From: JABDKH01 sp963768565
GTDB lineage: Bacteria > Bacteroidota > Rhodothermia > Rhodothermales > JABDKH01
DNA: 64,000 nucleotides
Direction: 5' to 3'
Assembly (NCBI GenBank): GCA_963768565.1
Contig: CAVYIO010000022.1
Span: forward strand, 136,007-200,006
The notes below the pieces were generated by a model. It was not told where the DNA came from and ran no database searches. It saw only the letters and a list, made by a program, of their open reading frames with translations. The translations under genes were made by a program, and so were the position numbers. Below are positions 45,238-54,985 of this stretch, piece after piece; position 1 is the stretch's first letter, and each line of letters starts with the position of its first letter.

Positions 45238-46677
45238 TTCGCATCCGCTTGCTTCAGATGGTCTGCAGAGAAGACACAAAAGCCGGCCTGGCCATAACCC
45301 AGGACGAGCTCGCTCAGCTCGACCACTCGTCCGTGATGACGGACACCTGGTCCCGATCGATCAAGACCGGTCCGTTGTAGCGACCCGTCCGTAGGTGCGT
45401 TCTCGAGCTTCAGAACCCCGCGCGGACAGACCGCAGAGCAAACGCCGCAGCCAACACACGAGGCGCGAATAATATTCTGACCGCGCTGCGCGTACCAACG
45501 CACGTCGATACCCATTTCACAGTACTTCGAGCAGTTCCCACACGAAATGCACTGACCACCGTTGGTCGTGATTCTGAATCGCGAAAAGTACTTCTGGAGC
45601 AGCCCCAGGATCGCCGCCATCGGGCAGCCGAAACGACACCACACGCGCGAGCCCATCAGCGGATAGAAACCAACTCCGATCACGCCTGAAAAGACCGCTC
45701 CGATTGCGAACCCGTATCGTCCTCGACAGACTTCCGGATAGCCCGCCGAGAATCGCTCCACCGAACGCCGCATTCAGCCACAGCAACGCGGTCGAAAGAA
45801 CGACAAACGCGAGCACGCCGTGCACCATCCATCGCTCGACACGCCACGCGGTCAACGACTTGTTGGAGAGCTGACGAAAGGGGTCACCGAGCGTCTCCGC
45901 CAGACCGCCGCAGCCGCAGACCCACGAGCAGTACCAGCGTTTGCCAAAGAAATATGTCAACACCGGGGTCGCAACAAACGTCAGGATTGCGCCCCAGATC
46001 ACCATGAAGGCACCCAGGCGGCCGGACGAGGAGAACAGATCGGAGATGGTCGACGGCCAGAGCAGATCGTAGTCCAGCGGCCAGAAGTAGCTGAAATACA
46101 ACTCGGGCTCATTCAGAAGCTGCATCAGCTGCGGGATCAGAAAGGCAAAGCCGAGCTGAAAGAAGACCACGGAAATCGTCCGGACGATCTGATACCGCAC
46201 GTGACGGTATCGCAGTATCGCGCGGACGCCCATCACGATGACCGCGAACGTGTAGAAGAAGCTGTACAGAAACCACTGATCGGCTGTTCTACCCCGCAAG
46301 GCGTTACTGAGGGAGTCAAACATGCGGATAAGGTGCTCCAGAGCCTGCGGGAACCAGTACAGGACGACGTAGAAGCCGGTGAACACAACTCCGAGAATCC
46401 AGCCGAATGCCCCGCGCGCCGTCAATTGCCCGAACGCAATACCGTCATTCTGTATGCCTGCGGGGCGTCGCGCATATCTGCTGAAGAAGATCAGCGATCC
46501 ACCGAGCAGCGTTCCGATTGAAAACCAGAACATCATCTTCGGCAAGACAGAACCTGCGCCGAACCCCGCAACGAGAAAAAGCACGGCAGCCAGACCGATC
46601 AGACTGAGACCGGCGCGGTCCGTAAGGCTAAGGCCGGTCGTCGGTGCGGTCAGCTGAAATGACAGATCAGCGTTCAC
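45231..46677 (-). CDS. polyferredoxin-like membrane 4Fe-4S protein, frameshifted near 45717-45770
   Basis: The first frame encodes six to eight membrane helices with WYCSWVCGCGG. The second (from about 45773 to 45231) continues with GVIGVGFYPLMGSRVWCRFGCPMAA, then two ferredoxin motifs: CISCGNCSKYCEMGID and CVGCGVCSAVCPRGV, each able to hold a [4Fe-4S] cluster. Their joint length is 3n+1, so one extra base, somewhere in 45715-45775, joins them. This is the NapH/CcoG-type arrangement: membrane quinol side with cytoplasmic clusters. It is placed next to an FAD oxidoreductase, which could feed electrons to the clusters. The stop overlaps the comM start. Confidence 0.85.
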
Positions 46678-46680
46678 TTG

Positions 46681-46700
46681 ACTTAAACTAATAGTTTAGT
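46681..46700. promoter_or_regulatory. near-perfect AT-rich dyad just upstream of the polyferredoxin gene
   Basis: The plus-strand stretch acttaaactaatagtttagt is an inverted repeat with arms TAAACT/AGTTTA around AAT, extended by ACT/AGT on the outer sides. It ends 3 nt upstream of the start codon, in an otherwise GC-rich region. Its position and symmetry fit a repressor operator; regulator unknown. Confidence 0.5.
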
Positions 46701-46707
46701 TAATTGA

Positions 46708-46724
46708 CAGAACCTACTGTTCTG
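46708..46724. other. short intergenic hairpin between FAD oxidoreductase and polyferredoxin
   Basis: CAGAAC (46708-46713) pairs with GTTCTG (46719-46724) around a 5-nt loop. There is no T tract after it on the minus strand, so it is not a classical terminator; it may cap mRNA processing or be a second operator. Confidence 0.45.
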
Positions 46725-46739
46725 CAATGTATTAATGTT

Positions 46740-48011
46740 CTATGCCATGGTAGCGGCAGCGGAAGCCAGACGCCATCCCGCGCACTCGGGGTCGAAGTCG
46801 GCCAGCGACAGTTGGGACACAACACGATCGACGGCGGCTCCCTCCAGAAGCCACTTCTCACAGACTTCGTGGCGTAGGCGCACACCGAACGCATTGAAGC
46901 CCACGACACGCCGCGATTCGCTGTCGAAGTTGATCCGCACCAGTCGGCCGCCCGATCGGTTGTGCCACAGGAGCGTTTCCTGGTTGTCAGGCAGATCGCT
47001 TCGAATGTCTCCGTACGTCTGGTATTCGAGTGTGAAAAACTTGGCGGAGTTGAAGAACGCTCCCCTCTCGTAACGCGTCGGAGATCCACAAATCGTTCGC
47101 GCAACCGTCTTTCCGTGCTTTCGGGCGGTATACCAGAGCTGTTCGATGGGCCGATGAGCCACCGTCGGATCAGCAAACTGTGCACAGTCCCCGATCGCGT
47201 ACACATCGTCTGCGCTCGTCTGGAATCGATCATTCACGAGGATGCCCCGATCCAGCTCGATCGCCGATTCCTGCAAGAACCCGACGTTCGGTCGAACACC
47301 TGCCGTGAGGCCTACAAACTCACACTCGATTCTCTCGCCGTGATTAGTGACCACACTGTCTGCGTGCCCGGCGCTATCGCCATGGATCTCCACGAGTTCG
47401 GTGGACAGCCGGAGATCAATCTGATGGGCCCGGATCTCCGCATCGACGATCGCGGATTCCTCCGCGGGAAGGAGATAGTCCATGTAGCTTCGCTCGCGAA
47501 CGAGGAACGTGACGGGGATGTGTCGGGAGTGCAGCATCTCAGCCATCTCGATGCCAATCAGGCCGCCCCCGACGACCACGGCGCGCGAGATGCCGAGCGT
47601 CTGTCGTTCCATCTCCTCAAGATCCTGCAGGTTGTACAGGCCCTGCACACCCGCCAGATCCTGACCCGGCCAGCCGAATTTGTTCGATTGCGAGCCCGAG
47701 GCAATGATCAGAACATCGTACGAAACGGGCTTCCCCTCACCCATCTCCAGGCGTCTGGCAGCCGTGTCGACCGCGATGACGCGATCTCGAATAAGATCAA
47801 TCCGGTTCTTTGACCAGAACCAGTCCTCGTACGGTTTCGTGTCCTGGTAGGTCATGTGCCCCATGTAGATGTACATGAGGGCGGTGCGCGAGTAGAAATG
47901 ATCCGACTCGGACGAGATCACCGTGATTCTGTCGTCTGAGTTCTTTCGAATAAAGCGTGCGGCCGTTATTCCGGCGACGCCGTTGCCGATGATGACGATG
48001 TCCCGCTTCAT
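46740..48011 (-). CDS. NAD(P)H/FAD-dependent oxidoreductase (pyridine nucleotide-disulfide family)
   Basis: 423 aa from ATG 48011 (MKRDIVIIGNGVAGITAARFIR). The FAD Rossmann motif GNGVAGITAA is at the N terminus, and the NAD motif VVVGGGLIGIEMAEML is at about residues 150-165. The FAD-binding ADDVYAIGDCAQF is at about 270. A C-terminal AsnC-like domain (about 330-420) is present. It is like the NirB/rubredoxin reductase family, lacking a redox-active Cys pair, so it likely passes electrons to a soluble or membrane partner. The polyferredoxin 62 nt downstream is the obvious candidate. Divergent from nadK. Confidence 0.9.
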   Translation of the reverse strand: MKRDIVIIGNGVAGITAARFIRKNSDDRITVISSESDHFYSRTALMYIYMGHMTYQDTKPYEDWFWSKNRIDLIRDRVIAVDTAARRLEMGEGKPVSYDVLIIASGSQSNKFGWPGQDLAGVQGLYNLQDLEEMERQTLGISRAVVVGGGLIGIEMAEMLHSRHIPVTFLVRERSYMDYLLPAEESAIVDAEIRAHQIDLRLSTELVEIHGDSAGHADSVVTNHGERIECEFVGLTAGVRPNVGFLQESAIELDRGILVNDRFQTSADDVYAIGDCAQFADPTVAHRPIEQLWYTARKHGKTVARTICGSPTRYERGAFFNSAKFFTLEYQTYGDIRSDLPDNQETLLWHNRSGGRLVRINFDSESRRVVGFNAFGVRLRHEVCEKWLLEGAAVDRVVSQLSLADFDPECAGWRLASAAATMA

Positions 48012-48168
48012 ATCCTGTTGCCTGATCCCCGCCTTGCGTGTCCCGGCTCGCAAGGTCGTTACAGTCGGAGACGATAATCAAGGTAGTCGCCGCCGATGGT
48101 AATTTGAATTGTGCGGAACGACGGCTAGTTTCGAGCCGTCCCGCACCCCACAGGTGAACCCCACCAGC

Positions 48169-49050
48169 ATGATATACGGAGTAACCGGGAACACGGACAA
48201 GGACGATCTCTGGCAACCTGTTGCCGACCTGGTCCGGTGGTTCAAAGAGCGGAGCATCACGTGTCGCCTGGCGACTCCCGTTGCCGATGGGCTGGCCGCT
48301 CGCCATCTCATTTCGGCTGACGACGCGGACAAGCTCGCAACCGGGGACGTTGCTGAAGCCACCGACATCGTCCTTTCGTTTGGTGGCGACGGTACGTTCC
48401 TCAATACCGCTCATATCGTCGGCGGCAGGGCACTCCCCATCCTCGGAATCAACATTGGCCGACTGGGATTTCTGGCAGACATCGAGGTCGAGCAGGTACG
48501 CCAGGCCATCGAACAGATTGAGGCCGGGCGGTATACGATCGAGGAGCGGATGGCGCTGGACGTAGCGATTTCGTCCGACGGCACGACAACATCCGAGTGG
48601 GCGCTGAACGAGGTCGTTGTGCAGCGGAGTGGCACGGCCGGACTCATCCTGATCGAAGTGAGCGTGGACGGCGCCCCGCTGAACACCTACTGGGCGGATG
48701 GCCTGATCGTCTCGACGCCCACCGGATCAACTGCATATTCGCTCTCGGCCGGTGGACCAATCATGGAGCCAGGCTGCGGCTCCGTGCTCCTCACTCCCAT
48801 CGCGGCGCACTCTCTGACCATCCGGCCGATTGTACTGCCAGACACCGCGGTACTGACGGTGCAGGTGCGCGTCCCGGAATTGGCGCACGTGGTATCGGTT
48901 GACGGCCACAGCCTGGTGGTCGATCGTGGGGAGACGAGCCTGACCATTCGACGCGCGGCGCACACCGTACATCTTGTCAAAACCGAGGGCAGCAGCTACT
49001 ACGAGACGCTCCGCAACAAGCTGATGTGGGGCGTTCGCAAGGTGGACTGA
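48169..49050 (+). CDS. nadK: NAD kinase
   Basis: 293 aa from ATG 48169 (MIYGVTGNTDKDDLW); the frame extends 20 codons further up but lacks homology. The catalytic GGDGTFLNTAH is at about residues 70-80, and the family blocks LGINIGRLGFLAD, LNEVVVQRSG and TPTGSTAYSLSAGGPIMEPG follow. The conserved tail has VSVDGH and TSLTIRRA. It phosphorylates NAD to NADP using ATP or polyphosphate. Its neighbour, an NAD(P)H oxidoreductase, is divergent; the downstream tRNA-Phe is probably separate. Confidence 0.96.
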   Translation: MIYGVTGNTDKDDLWQPVADLVRWFKERSITCRLATPVADGLAARHLISADDADKLATGDVAEATDIVLSFGGDGTFLNTAHIVGGRALPILGINIGRLGFLADIEVEQVRQAIEQIEAGRYTIEERMALDVAISSDGTTTSEWALNEVVVQRSGTAGLILIEVSVDGAPLNTYWADGLIVSTPTGSTAYSLSAGGPIMEPGCGSVLLTPIAAHSLTIRPIVLPDTAVLTVQVRVPELAHVVSVDGHSLVVDRGETSLTIRRAAHTVHLVKTEGSSYYETLRNKLMWGVRKVD

Positions 49051-49153
49051 TGGCGGATCCGCTCGCGCGTGAAGAGTTGGCGCGGAGTGACAGGTGGAAA
49101 CTGACCCGGTTGACAGGCGTTTTCAGGCGCCAGTATCTTCAAAGATGCCAACT

Positions 49154-49226
<73 letters not shown>

Positions 49227-49390
49227 CAGAGACAGAGATCTGGCGCTTCCCCCACGCATGCGCTCAGGTCACCCTTTGTTCGGCCGGCGGTACTGATGCC
49301 CGCCGACTGACATAATCTTTCGGACGGGTTGGTGAACTTCGCGGGCAGGCCTTTGCCAACACCCCGGCAGCGATAGCAGTCCATCTCCCG

Positions 49391-50426
49391 TCACAGCCAA
49401 CCCAACGCTACGATTTTCGCTCCAATCTCTTGAGCAATCCAGTCGTTGGTGTCGGGAGCTGGGTGAAGGTGGGGTCTGAATTTGACCGTGCGCTCAGCCG
49501 GATCGGTCGCCGCACGCGCCAGCTCGGGCGTAAGATCAAGGACTTCGACATTGTATGAACTTGCGCGTGCGAGCAGGTAGGGCACGTGCTGTAGGTCGGC
49601 GTCGGCACCGACAAGCCCGACAATCAACAACCGCACGTCATTGCGACGAGCCGCCTCCGCAAGTCGAGCAACGAGCAACCCTGCTACCTCTCGCTCCTGA
49701 CGATGTACGCGACGGTACGTCGTACGGTGCCAGATCTCTGGAGCGACCCGACTTAGTACCGCCTTGGCCAGGTGAGTATGACCTAACGCTACGAGCCAGG
49801 CTGACTCAGGCAACGGTTCGTCTTTCGAGGGCGGCTCAGTAAGGACAAGTTCGTCCCCTTCGAGGCTGAAGTAGGGCTTCCATCGCTGGCGGAACGAGTA
49901 CGCGCATCTTGTGACGTCATCTGAGACGAACGACAAGACCACGACTGCGGGCCTGAATCGCGCCATCAAGCGCTCTGCTCGAAGAACTGCCTGGTCGATT
50001 CCATAGCCGCCCAATCCGGCGTTCAAGACGCGGCGACCAAGTCGTCGTTCCAGATGTGCCGGCCATGACTCGTGATCGTCTACTTCATCGCCGAATGCGG
50101 ACGAGTCGCCCACTCCAAGAATCGTGCGGATTGGACGGCGCGTACCCGGACTCGTCGGATCCATTCCTGCGGAGCCCTTCAGCATCTATACTTGCGGTCC
50201 ACCCGCCCGCCCAGGTATGCGTTGCCCCGGGGCGGGGCGCGTAGCCCAGCACGGAGTCGTATTCAGCGATTCCTTTCCCCGAGATACCCCATGGCTCGGG
50301 CCGCATGTCCCGGACCTCAAAATCCACACCATGCAGGACGCGCAACCCAACCTCGGCGAGAATGACCGAGGCCGCTAGTCCGATACCGACAGAAATTACG
50401 GCGAATGTTGTTTCACGAAGACTCAT
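49391..50426 (-). CDS. SGNH/GDSL-like hydrolase with N-terminal membrane anchor, frameshifted near 50145
   Basis: The upstream frame (50426 to 50085) has a hydrophobic helix (VISVGIGLAASVILAEVGL) and the lead-in segment WGISGKGIAEYDSVLGYAPRPGAT. The downstream frame has the catalytic GVGDSSAFGDEV, NAGLGGYGIDQ and a C-terminal HPAPDTNDW block with the His. Joining them at the CCC run at 50145-50147 (one extra base) gives SIDAEGLRRNG...RPIRTILGVGDSS, as in intact relatives; total length 3n+1. Members act on sugar acetyls or esters at the cell surface. With the frameshift as written, the enzyme would be made without its anchor from an internal start near 50185. Confidence 0.8.
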
Positions 50427-50513
50427 AAGAAAGGTCTCAAACGATGACCGTCGGACTCGCCATACTAATTCGCGAACTCCGTCTGAAGGTTAGCTAATTC
50501 GTCAACTCCCGGC

Positions 50514-51730
50514 TCACCGCTCCCTCAACAAGAGGGCGTTGCTCACCGGCCTCTCACCCGATGGATCAGACGGGCTGTTGACAATTTCGCCTTCGACCAC
50601 CATCGTCGTCGAGCCACCGCCGTCGAAGTTGAGGGCGAGTTCACATCCCCACTCCCGAAAGAGATGGGCCAGTCTGATCAGATCCATTCCGACCGCAGAC
50701 GTCGCTTCGGCCGTCCACCACCACCAGATACAACCAGTTCAGGTCTTCATCATACCCGACCGCGGTTCGCGGGTGGAGGTCCGTGACAAAATTCGCGCGA
50801 ATCCCCTCTTCCGCGGCAAAGCGAACAGGATCGACAATCATGGAGTCGCCGGATCTGTCGATCAACCTGGGCAACGCACCGAGCACGCCGTCGACTGGCG
50901 TTTGAAGATTCTTGAGCCGAGCCAACAACAGAAAGTCCCCCGATGTGTCGCGTCCGACAACGTCTGCAATCGAGTCAGGCAAGACCACGACAACTTCACC
51001 ACGAGCAACGTTGAATGCACCGGTAACAGGACCGTTGTACGTGAGCCGAATCGGCTCATTCGGAATCCACGTGTGGTCGATCGTCTGAAACGACGAGTAT
51101 GCCCACGCCGCCGAAACAGATATGCTGTCAGGGTACCGGTCCGTGAATACTCTCGACCTGGCCGTCGCTTTCCGACAGATTGACGTCTTCTATCTCAATG
51201 ACACTCTGATCCGGAAGCGTCAGGCTCAGACTATACTCGGGAAGACCGAGAGCAACGTCGTTCGCGTCGTTGAACGCAAAGACCGACCGAGTCATCCCCG
51301 TTTTGTCGTCGGTCCCGTACCACGGCCCGCGCCAGAGGTGACCGTCGTCAACAAACATCCCGACGGGCGTTCCATCTCGATGCCAGAAGTCCGCGTTGAT
51401 CGCCACAAGCGGTTTCTCGCCGCCCGCGCTCAGCCGCTCGAAGATCTCCGAGGTTCTCTCAAAACCAAACAGGCTATCGTTGGATGTCTCGGCATCAAGC
51501 TTCAGGCCGGGCTGATTGAGATCGGCGACCACGACGTGCAGCCGCTGCTTGTCCGTGTCACTGTACATCTTGATGTAGACGAGCCCGTCAGCGATCTCCC
51601 TTTTGACAACGTCGTAGGACTCGTCGGGGCCGAGTGCCAGGTCGCCGACCGAACGTGGTAACTCGCACGCGGACGTCAGCGCGACAGCAACCACAAGAGC
51701 GATTTGGATGGGATGGATCCGATGAGTCAT
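50514..51730 (-). CDS. phosphodiester glycosidase (NAGPA-type), split by two frameshifts
   Basis: The N terminus is a lipoprotein signal (VALTSAC). The domain (DUF2233/NAGPA) has PLVAINADFWHRDGTPVGMFVDDGHLWRG in the first frame; RTAVGYDEDLNWLYLVVVDGRS in the second; and LALNFDGGGSTTMVVEG, with the closing SNALLL, in the third. Two joins are needed: near 51150-51162, where CAGG/TCGAG restores DGQ.SRVFTDRYPDS, and near 50695-50712, where GRS..SAVGMDL is restored. The span is 3n+2, i.e. two extra bases. The enzyme removes phosphodiester-linked sugar residues, presumably from surface glycans or exopolysaccharide. Confidence 0.82.
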
Positions 51731-52055
51731 GGATACGACCTGCTGTACGGTCGGCTACTTGCCTGAAAGTCGAGCGTTCTGCCGTCTTGAAACCAGCGCA
51801 CAGCGGGTAGTTTCCCGTCGCCTGTCACGCCAGTCTCAATCTTGCCAACCCCCGGAACGGTGGTTTCCTCCAGACCTGCCGCATTAGCTTCCAGCTACGT
51901 TTCACACCGGTCTGTCAGTGAAATGGCGTGCATACCGGCTTGCATTGCATAACGCGGCAGGTGTCCTCACCGAATCCTCAAGGATCGTTGTTGCGTGCGG
52001 AACGTTCAAATTTCTATCTTGGCAAGCTACAAATGGACTTTGTAGAAACTGCCCT
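51731..52055. other. 325-nt intergenic region upstream of tRNA-Asp
   Basis: No gene-like frame with family features. A small frame from 51918 runs into the tRNA and OsmC region but contains the tRNA and is not credible. The AT-rich part (about 52000-52050) probably holds the tRNA-Asp promoter; the left part should hold that of the phosphodiester glycosidase. Confidence 0.45.
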
Positions 52056-52129
52056 GGTCCGGTAGTTCAGTTGGCTAGAACGCCGCCCTGTCACGGCGGA
52101 GGTCGCGGGTTCGAGTCCCGTCCGGACCG
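52056..52129 (+). tRNA. tRNA-Asp(GTC)
   Basis: 74 nt. Acceptor GGTCCGG/CCGGACC, anticodon stem CCGCC/GGCGG with loop CTGTCAC (anticodon GTC), T arm GCGGG/CCCGT (last pair G-T wobble) with loop TTCGAGT. Discriminator G, as in Asp tRNAs. CCA is not encoded. Confidence 0.96.
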
Positions 52130-52136
52130 CTCCTTT

Positions 52137-52169
52137 AAGGCGCTGCTTCACGCGGAGTGGCGCCTTTTT
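52137..52169 (+). terminator. rho-independent terminator after tRNA-Asp
   Basis: AAGGCGC (52137-52143) pairs with GCGCCTT (52160-52166), closed by a 16-nt loop containing a second short stem, and followed by T5. Its position 8 nt after the tRNA separates it from the OsmC gene. Confidence 0.85.
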
Positions 52170-52227
52170 GAAATCTCGCCGGAACACTTCCGGCGCTATC
52201 TACCAATCACTTACAGGCATTGATACG

Positions 52228-52656
52228 ATGAAGCGAAAGGCCTCGGCCGTATGGACCGGCAGCATCAAGGAAGGAAGTGGGACCGTCTCGACGGAGAGCG
52301 GCATCCTCTCAGACGTCAACTATTCGTTCAGCAAGCGATTCGGGGATGAACCCGGTACAAATCCCGAGGAACTCATCGGTGCCGCCCACGCGGGATGCTT
52401 CGCCATGGCTCTGTCGGGAGAACTCGGCCGGAGCGCCGGCCTCACGGCCGACCGTCTGAAGGTCTCGGCTACCGTATCGCTCGAGAAGATCGAGGGCGGC
52501 TTTGCCATCACGGCCGTCCATCTGGACCTCGTAGCAAAGATCCCGGGTGCGACGAAAGAAGCTTTCCTTGCGGCCGCCAACACGGCGAAGGCTAACTGCC
52601 CCGTGTCAAGAGTGCTGAACGCCACCGTTACGCTGGACGCACGACTGGAGTCGTAG
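52228..52656 (+). CDS. OsmC-family peroxidase
   Basis: 142 aa from ATG 52228. GSGTVSTESG and the two catalytic Cys motifs AAHAGCFAMAL and AKANCPVSRVL are present, the latter with the resolving Cys, and the Glu-containing NPEELIGAAHA helix before it. OsmC reduces organic hydroperoxides using thiol, in the cytoplasm. Length is standard. It follows the tRNA-Asp terminator by 58 nt and is transcribed alone; the neighbouring PAS gene is convergent. Confidence 0.93.
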   Translation: MKRKASAVWTGSIKEGSGTVSTESGILSDVNYSFSKRFGDEPGTNPEELIGAAHAGCFAMALSGELGRSAGLTADRLKVSATVSLEKIEGGFAITAVHLDLVAKIPGATKEAFLAAANTAKANCPVSRVLNATVTLDARLES

Positions 52657-52769
52657 TCAGGTCTTCGGATCGAATGTGAACGGAAGCGTCGTCTCCCATG
52701 CGCGAGGCGGCGCTTTCTGTTTGTCAAAGCGCCGCAGTGCTTCGGCCTGGAGGATCAACGACGAGGACT

Positions 52770-53216
52770 CTACCTGCCCATCTCCTTCTTGACCAGATCC
52801 TCGACCTGCTTGCGGACCGTAATATTCTCAAAGACGATACCGACGCACTCGTCCGGCATCCGAAATGCCTTCACCGAGTAGTGGCTGTGGCCTATCCCTT
52901 CGTCTCCCGGGTACTCGAATGATCCCAGGTCAACGGACTTCCCCGATGTAATCACCTCGGCGTAAATCGCTGGAAGACCGGATCCGGCAAGCCCTGGAAA
53001 CGCATCGAGGATGAACTTGCCCACGCGCGGACCGAGTTCGGCACCGGTGAAGTCCGACGCCGCCTGATTGACGTAGATCAGCTTGAGCGTTCGGGGCTCT
53101 GCGGGGAGTTCCAGATGATATATCAAGAGACCGATGTTCAGCTCCTCGAAAATCGACGAGACAATCGACGTCATGATATCGAGCTTGTTCGATGACAGCG
53201 GCGTGCTCTGTTTCAT
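52770..53216 (-). CDS. single PAS-domain protein
   Basis: 148 aa, one PAS domain (about 20-135) with LIYVNQAASDFTGAELGPRVGKF and SVKAFRMPDECVGIVFENITVRK. No kinase, GGDEF or DNA-binding output. It could act as a small-molecule or redox sensor that associates with a kinase, or be a remnant. The gene is convergent with the OsmC gene, and the 360 nt upstream is free of genes. Confidence 0.8.
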   Translation of the reverse strand: MKQSTPLSSNKLDIMTSIVSSIFEELNIGLLIYHLELPAEPRTLKLIYVNQAASDFTGAELGPRVGKFILDAFPGLAGSGLPAIYAEVITSGKSVDLGSFEYPGDEGIGHSHYSVKAFRMPDECVGIVFENITVRKQVEDLVKKEMGR

Positions 53217-53576
53217 AGGGCGTGTTGGCCTTCTTCAGGGGTTAATCGGTGTACTGGATCCGCTGCCCCGAGGTTGCACCGGTACGGGGACTTCCGAGGA
53301 GCTTCGACAGATTTAATTACTACGACCTTGACGAAAGGTTGTCAAGCGGTACGCTGAAGCATGCGTTCGCGCGACGAAGCAGCCAGGCCACTCACCAGTA
53401 TAGCGTCGCGTGTTCCGCCCCCAGATTCCGCTGGAGTACGTCGCGGCTTCTCTGGTAGGGCCTGGAGTCTTGTGCATGCTGCGCCTACGAGCACGTCGTG
53501 AGAGCAACGTGGCGAAAGCTGTCATGCAACACGAGATCTCATCCCTTTCTCCAGATCGTGATATTCAGCCCGCCCA
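53217..53576. other. 360-nt region without a recognisable gene
   Basis: Between the PAS-gene start and the patatin-gene stop. Both strands have only short frames, Arg- or Ser-rich, with no family features. It probably includes the promoter of the PAS gene. Confidence 0.45.
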
Positions 53577-54818
53577 TCACGTCGCGACATGCGTCGCCTC
53601 CAGCCTCGGCGTACTCACTTCATGCGAATAGAAGAACTGCTCGATCCGGTCTCGTTGCCGACGGCCGTCTTCGTAACCTACCTCAATCAGTCGCTGGACA
53701 TATCGGGGCTCAAAAAGAAGCATGCTCAGCCAGTCCGGACTTTTCGACTGGCCGCCTCCAAGCCCTTTGGACATCGCGCCAAGGACGCCTGTGAGTTCGG
53801 CCTCAAATTCGCCGGCCAGCCTGCCGATGTCGATCGAGGGTCGCATGACAAGCAGATGTATGGGTCGCATGCCCAGTCGCCGGGACTCCGGAAGCTGATC
53901 CAGCAGTGCGTTGAGCCGATCCATCGTGAGAGCATCGTGATCGAGGGCATCGAGAAAGATCGAATTCATCAGGACACTGAAGATCTGCGACGTCGCCGGG
54001 TAGCCCTCGAACGCCGGATCATCCGCTTCCGCACGCGACCGCTGGTAGCGTGTCGAGATGGCCATGATGCGCGTGCAGCCAAGATGTACAAGCGGCGCCA
54101 GCGGTGCGGCAAGCCTGATGCCCCCGTCCCCGTAGTACGCATCACCGATTCGGACGGCAGGAAAAAGTAGAGGCAGAGCGGTGGACGCCATGATGTGTTC
54201 AACCGTGAGCGTCGTGTTGATGCCGATCCGACTCGGGCGCTCCCACTTGCTGATGTTCCGACCCTGGACCCATGTGACGGTCTGGCCCGTCGCATAGTTT
54301 GTGGTCACGACGGCCACGGCCTTGAGGCGATCTTCGGCGAGCTTCCGGGAGATGCAGGTGAGCTTGCCATCCTCCGCATCGAGCTGACGGGAGAGGAATT
54401 CTCGAAGCGGCATCGTGTCGAGCAGCGCCTTGCCGATCCATTCCTCGTCCTCATCCTTTCTAAACATGAGACCGCGCAGAAACGAGAAGCTCGACTCGGA
54501 CGCGAAGACGTTGTCGGCACGAATGTCTGCCCATCCGTGAACCAGCTGATCGACGCTCGTCCGGAGCGGGCCGCACGTGTTCGACAGATACGCGGTGTTG
54601 ATGGCGCCCGCCGATACTCCGGTCATGACATCGAAATCGACGTCTTCAAATGTCTCGGCGATGTAGCGAAGCACACCGGCCTGATACGCCGCACGCGCAC
54701 CTCCTCCACTGAGCAGCAATCCGAACTGCTCGGGCCTGGAATCAGGACCGAACCACTCCCTTACCCTTTCGATCAGGTTCATCGGCACAGTGTCGAGTTC
54801 GCGCACGGCGGGATTCAA
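53577..54818 (-). CDS. patatin-like phospholipase
   Basis: 413 aa. The patatin motifs are in order: GLLLSGGGARAAYQAGVLRYI (oxyanion hole), GVSAGAINTAYL (nucleophile Ser in GxSxG) and YYGDGGIRLAAPL (catalytic Asp). Members hydrolyse phospholipids or act on lipid droplets. A better start may be the second Met (13 residues in; MNLIERVREWF). The C-terminal quarter is long and unknown. It is divergent from the DprA-like gene; the end is preceded by no signal peptide, so it is cytoplasmic. Confidence 0.93.
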   Translation of the reverse strand: MNPAVRELDTVPMNLIERVREWFGPDSRPEQFGLLLSGGGARAAYQAGVLRYIAETFEDVDFDVMTGVSAGAINTAYLSNTCGPLRTSVDQLVHGWADIRADNVFASESSFSFLRGLMFRKDEDEEWIGKALLDTMPLREFLSRQLDAEDGKLTCISRKLAEDRLKAVAVVTTNYATGQTVTWVQGRNISKWERPSRIGINTTLTVEHIMASTALPLLFPAVRIGDAYYGDGGIRLAAPLAPLVHLGCTRIMAISTRYQRSRAEADDPAFEGYPATSQIFSVLMNSIFLDALDHDALTMDRLNALLDQLPESRRLGMRPIHLLVMRPSIDIGRLAGEFEAELTGVLGAMSKGLGGGQSKSPDWLSMLLFEPRYVQRLIEVGYEDGRRQRDRIEQFFYSHEVSTPRLEATHVAT

Positions 54819-54985
54819 GATTGCGACGCCCCTTCAAAAGAGCAACCCGGACGCAAGAATGGATAGTGCGTCCGTGCCACGGCCAATGCGGCGCCGGTCA
54901 GCACAGGCGAGCGGCCCCGCAGTCGAACAAGAAGCCGGAACACGCGGCTGGTCTGCGGGCGCCGGAGATATCATCCAAGCCCGAC

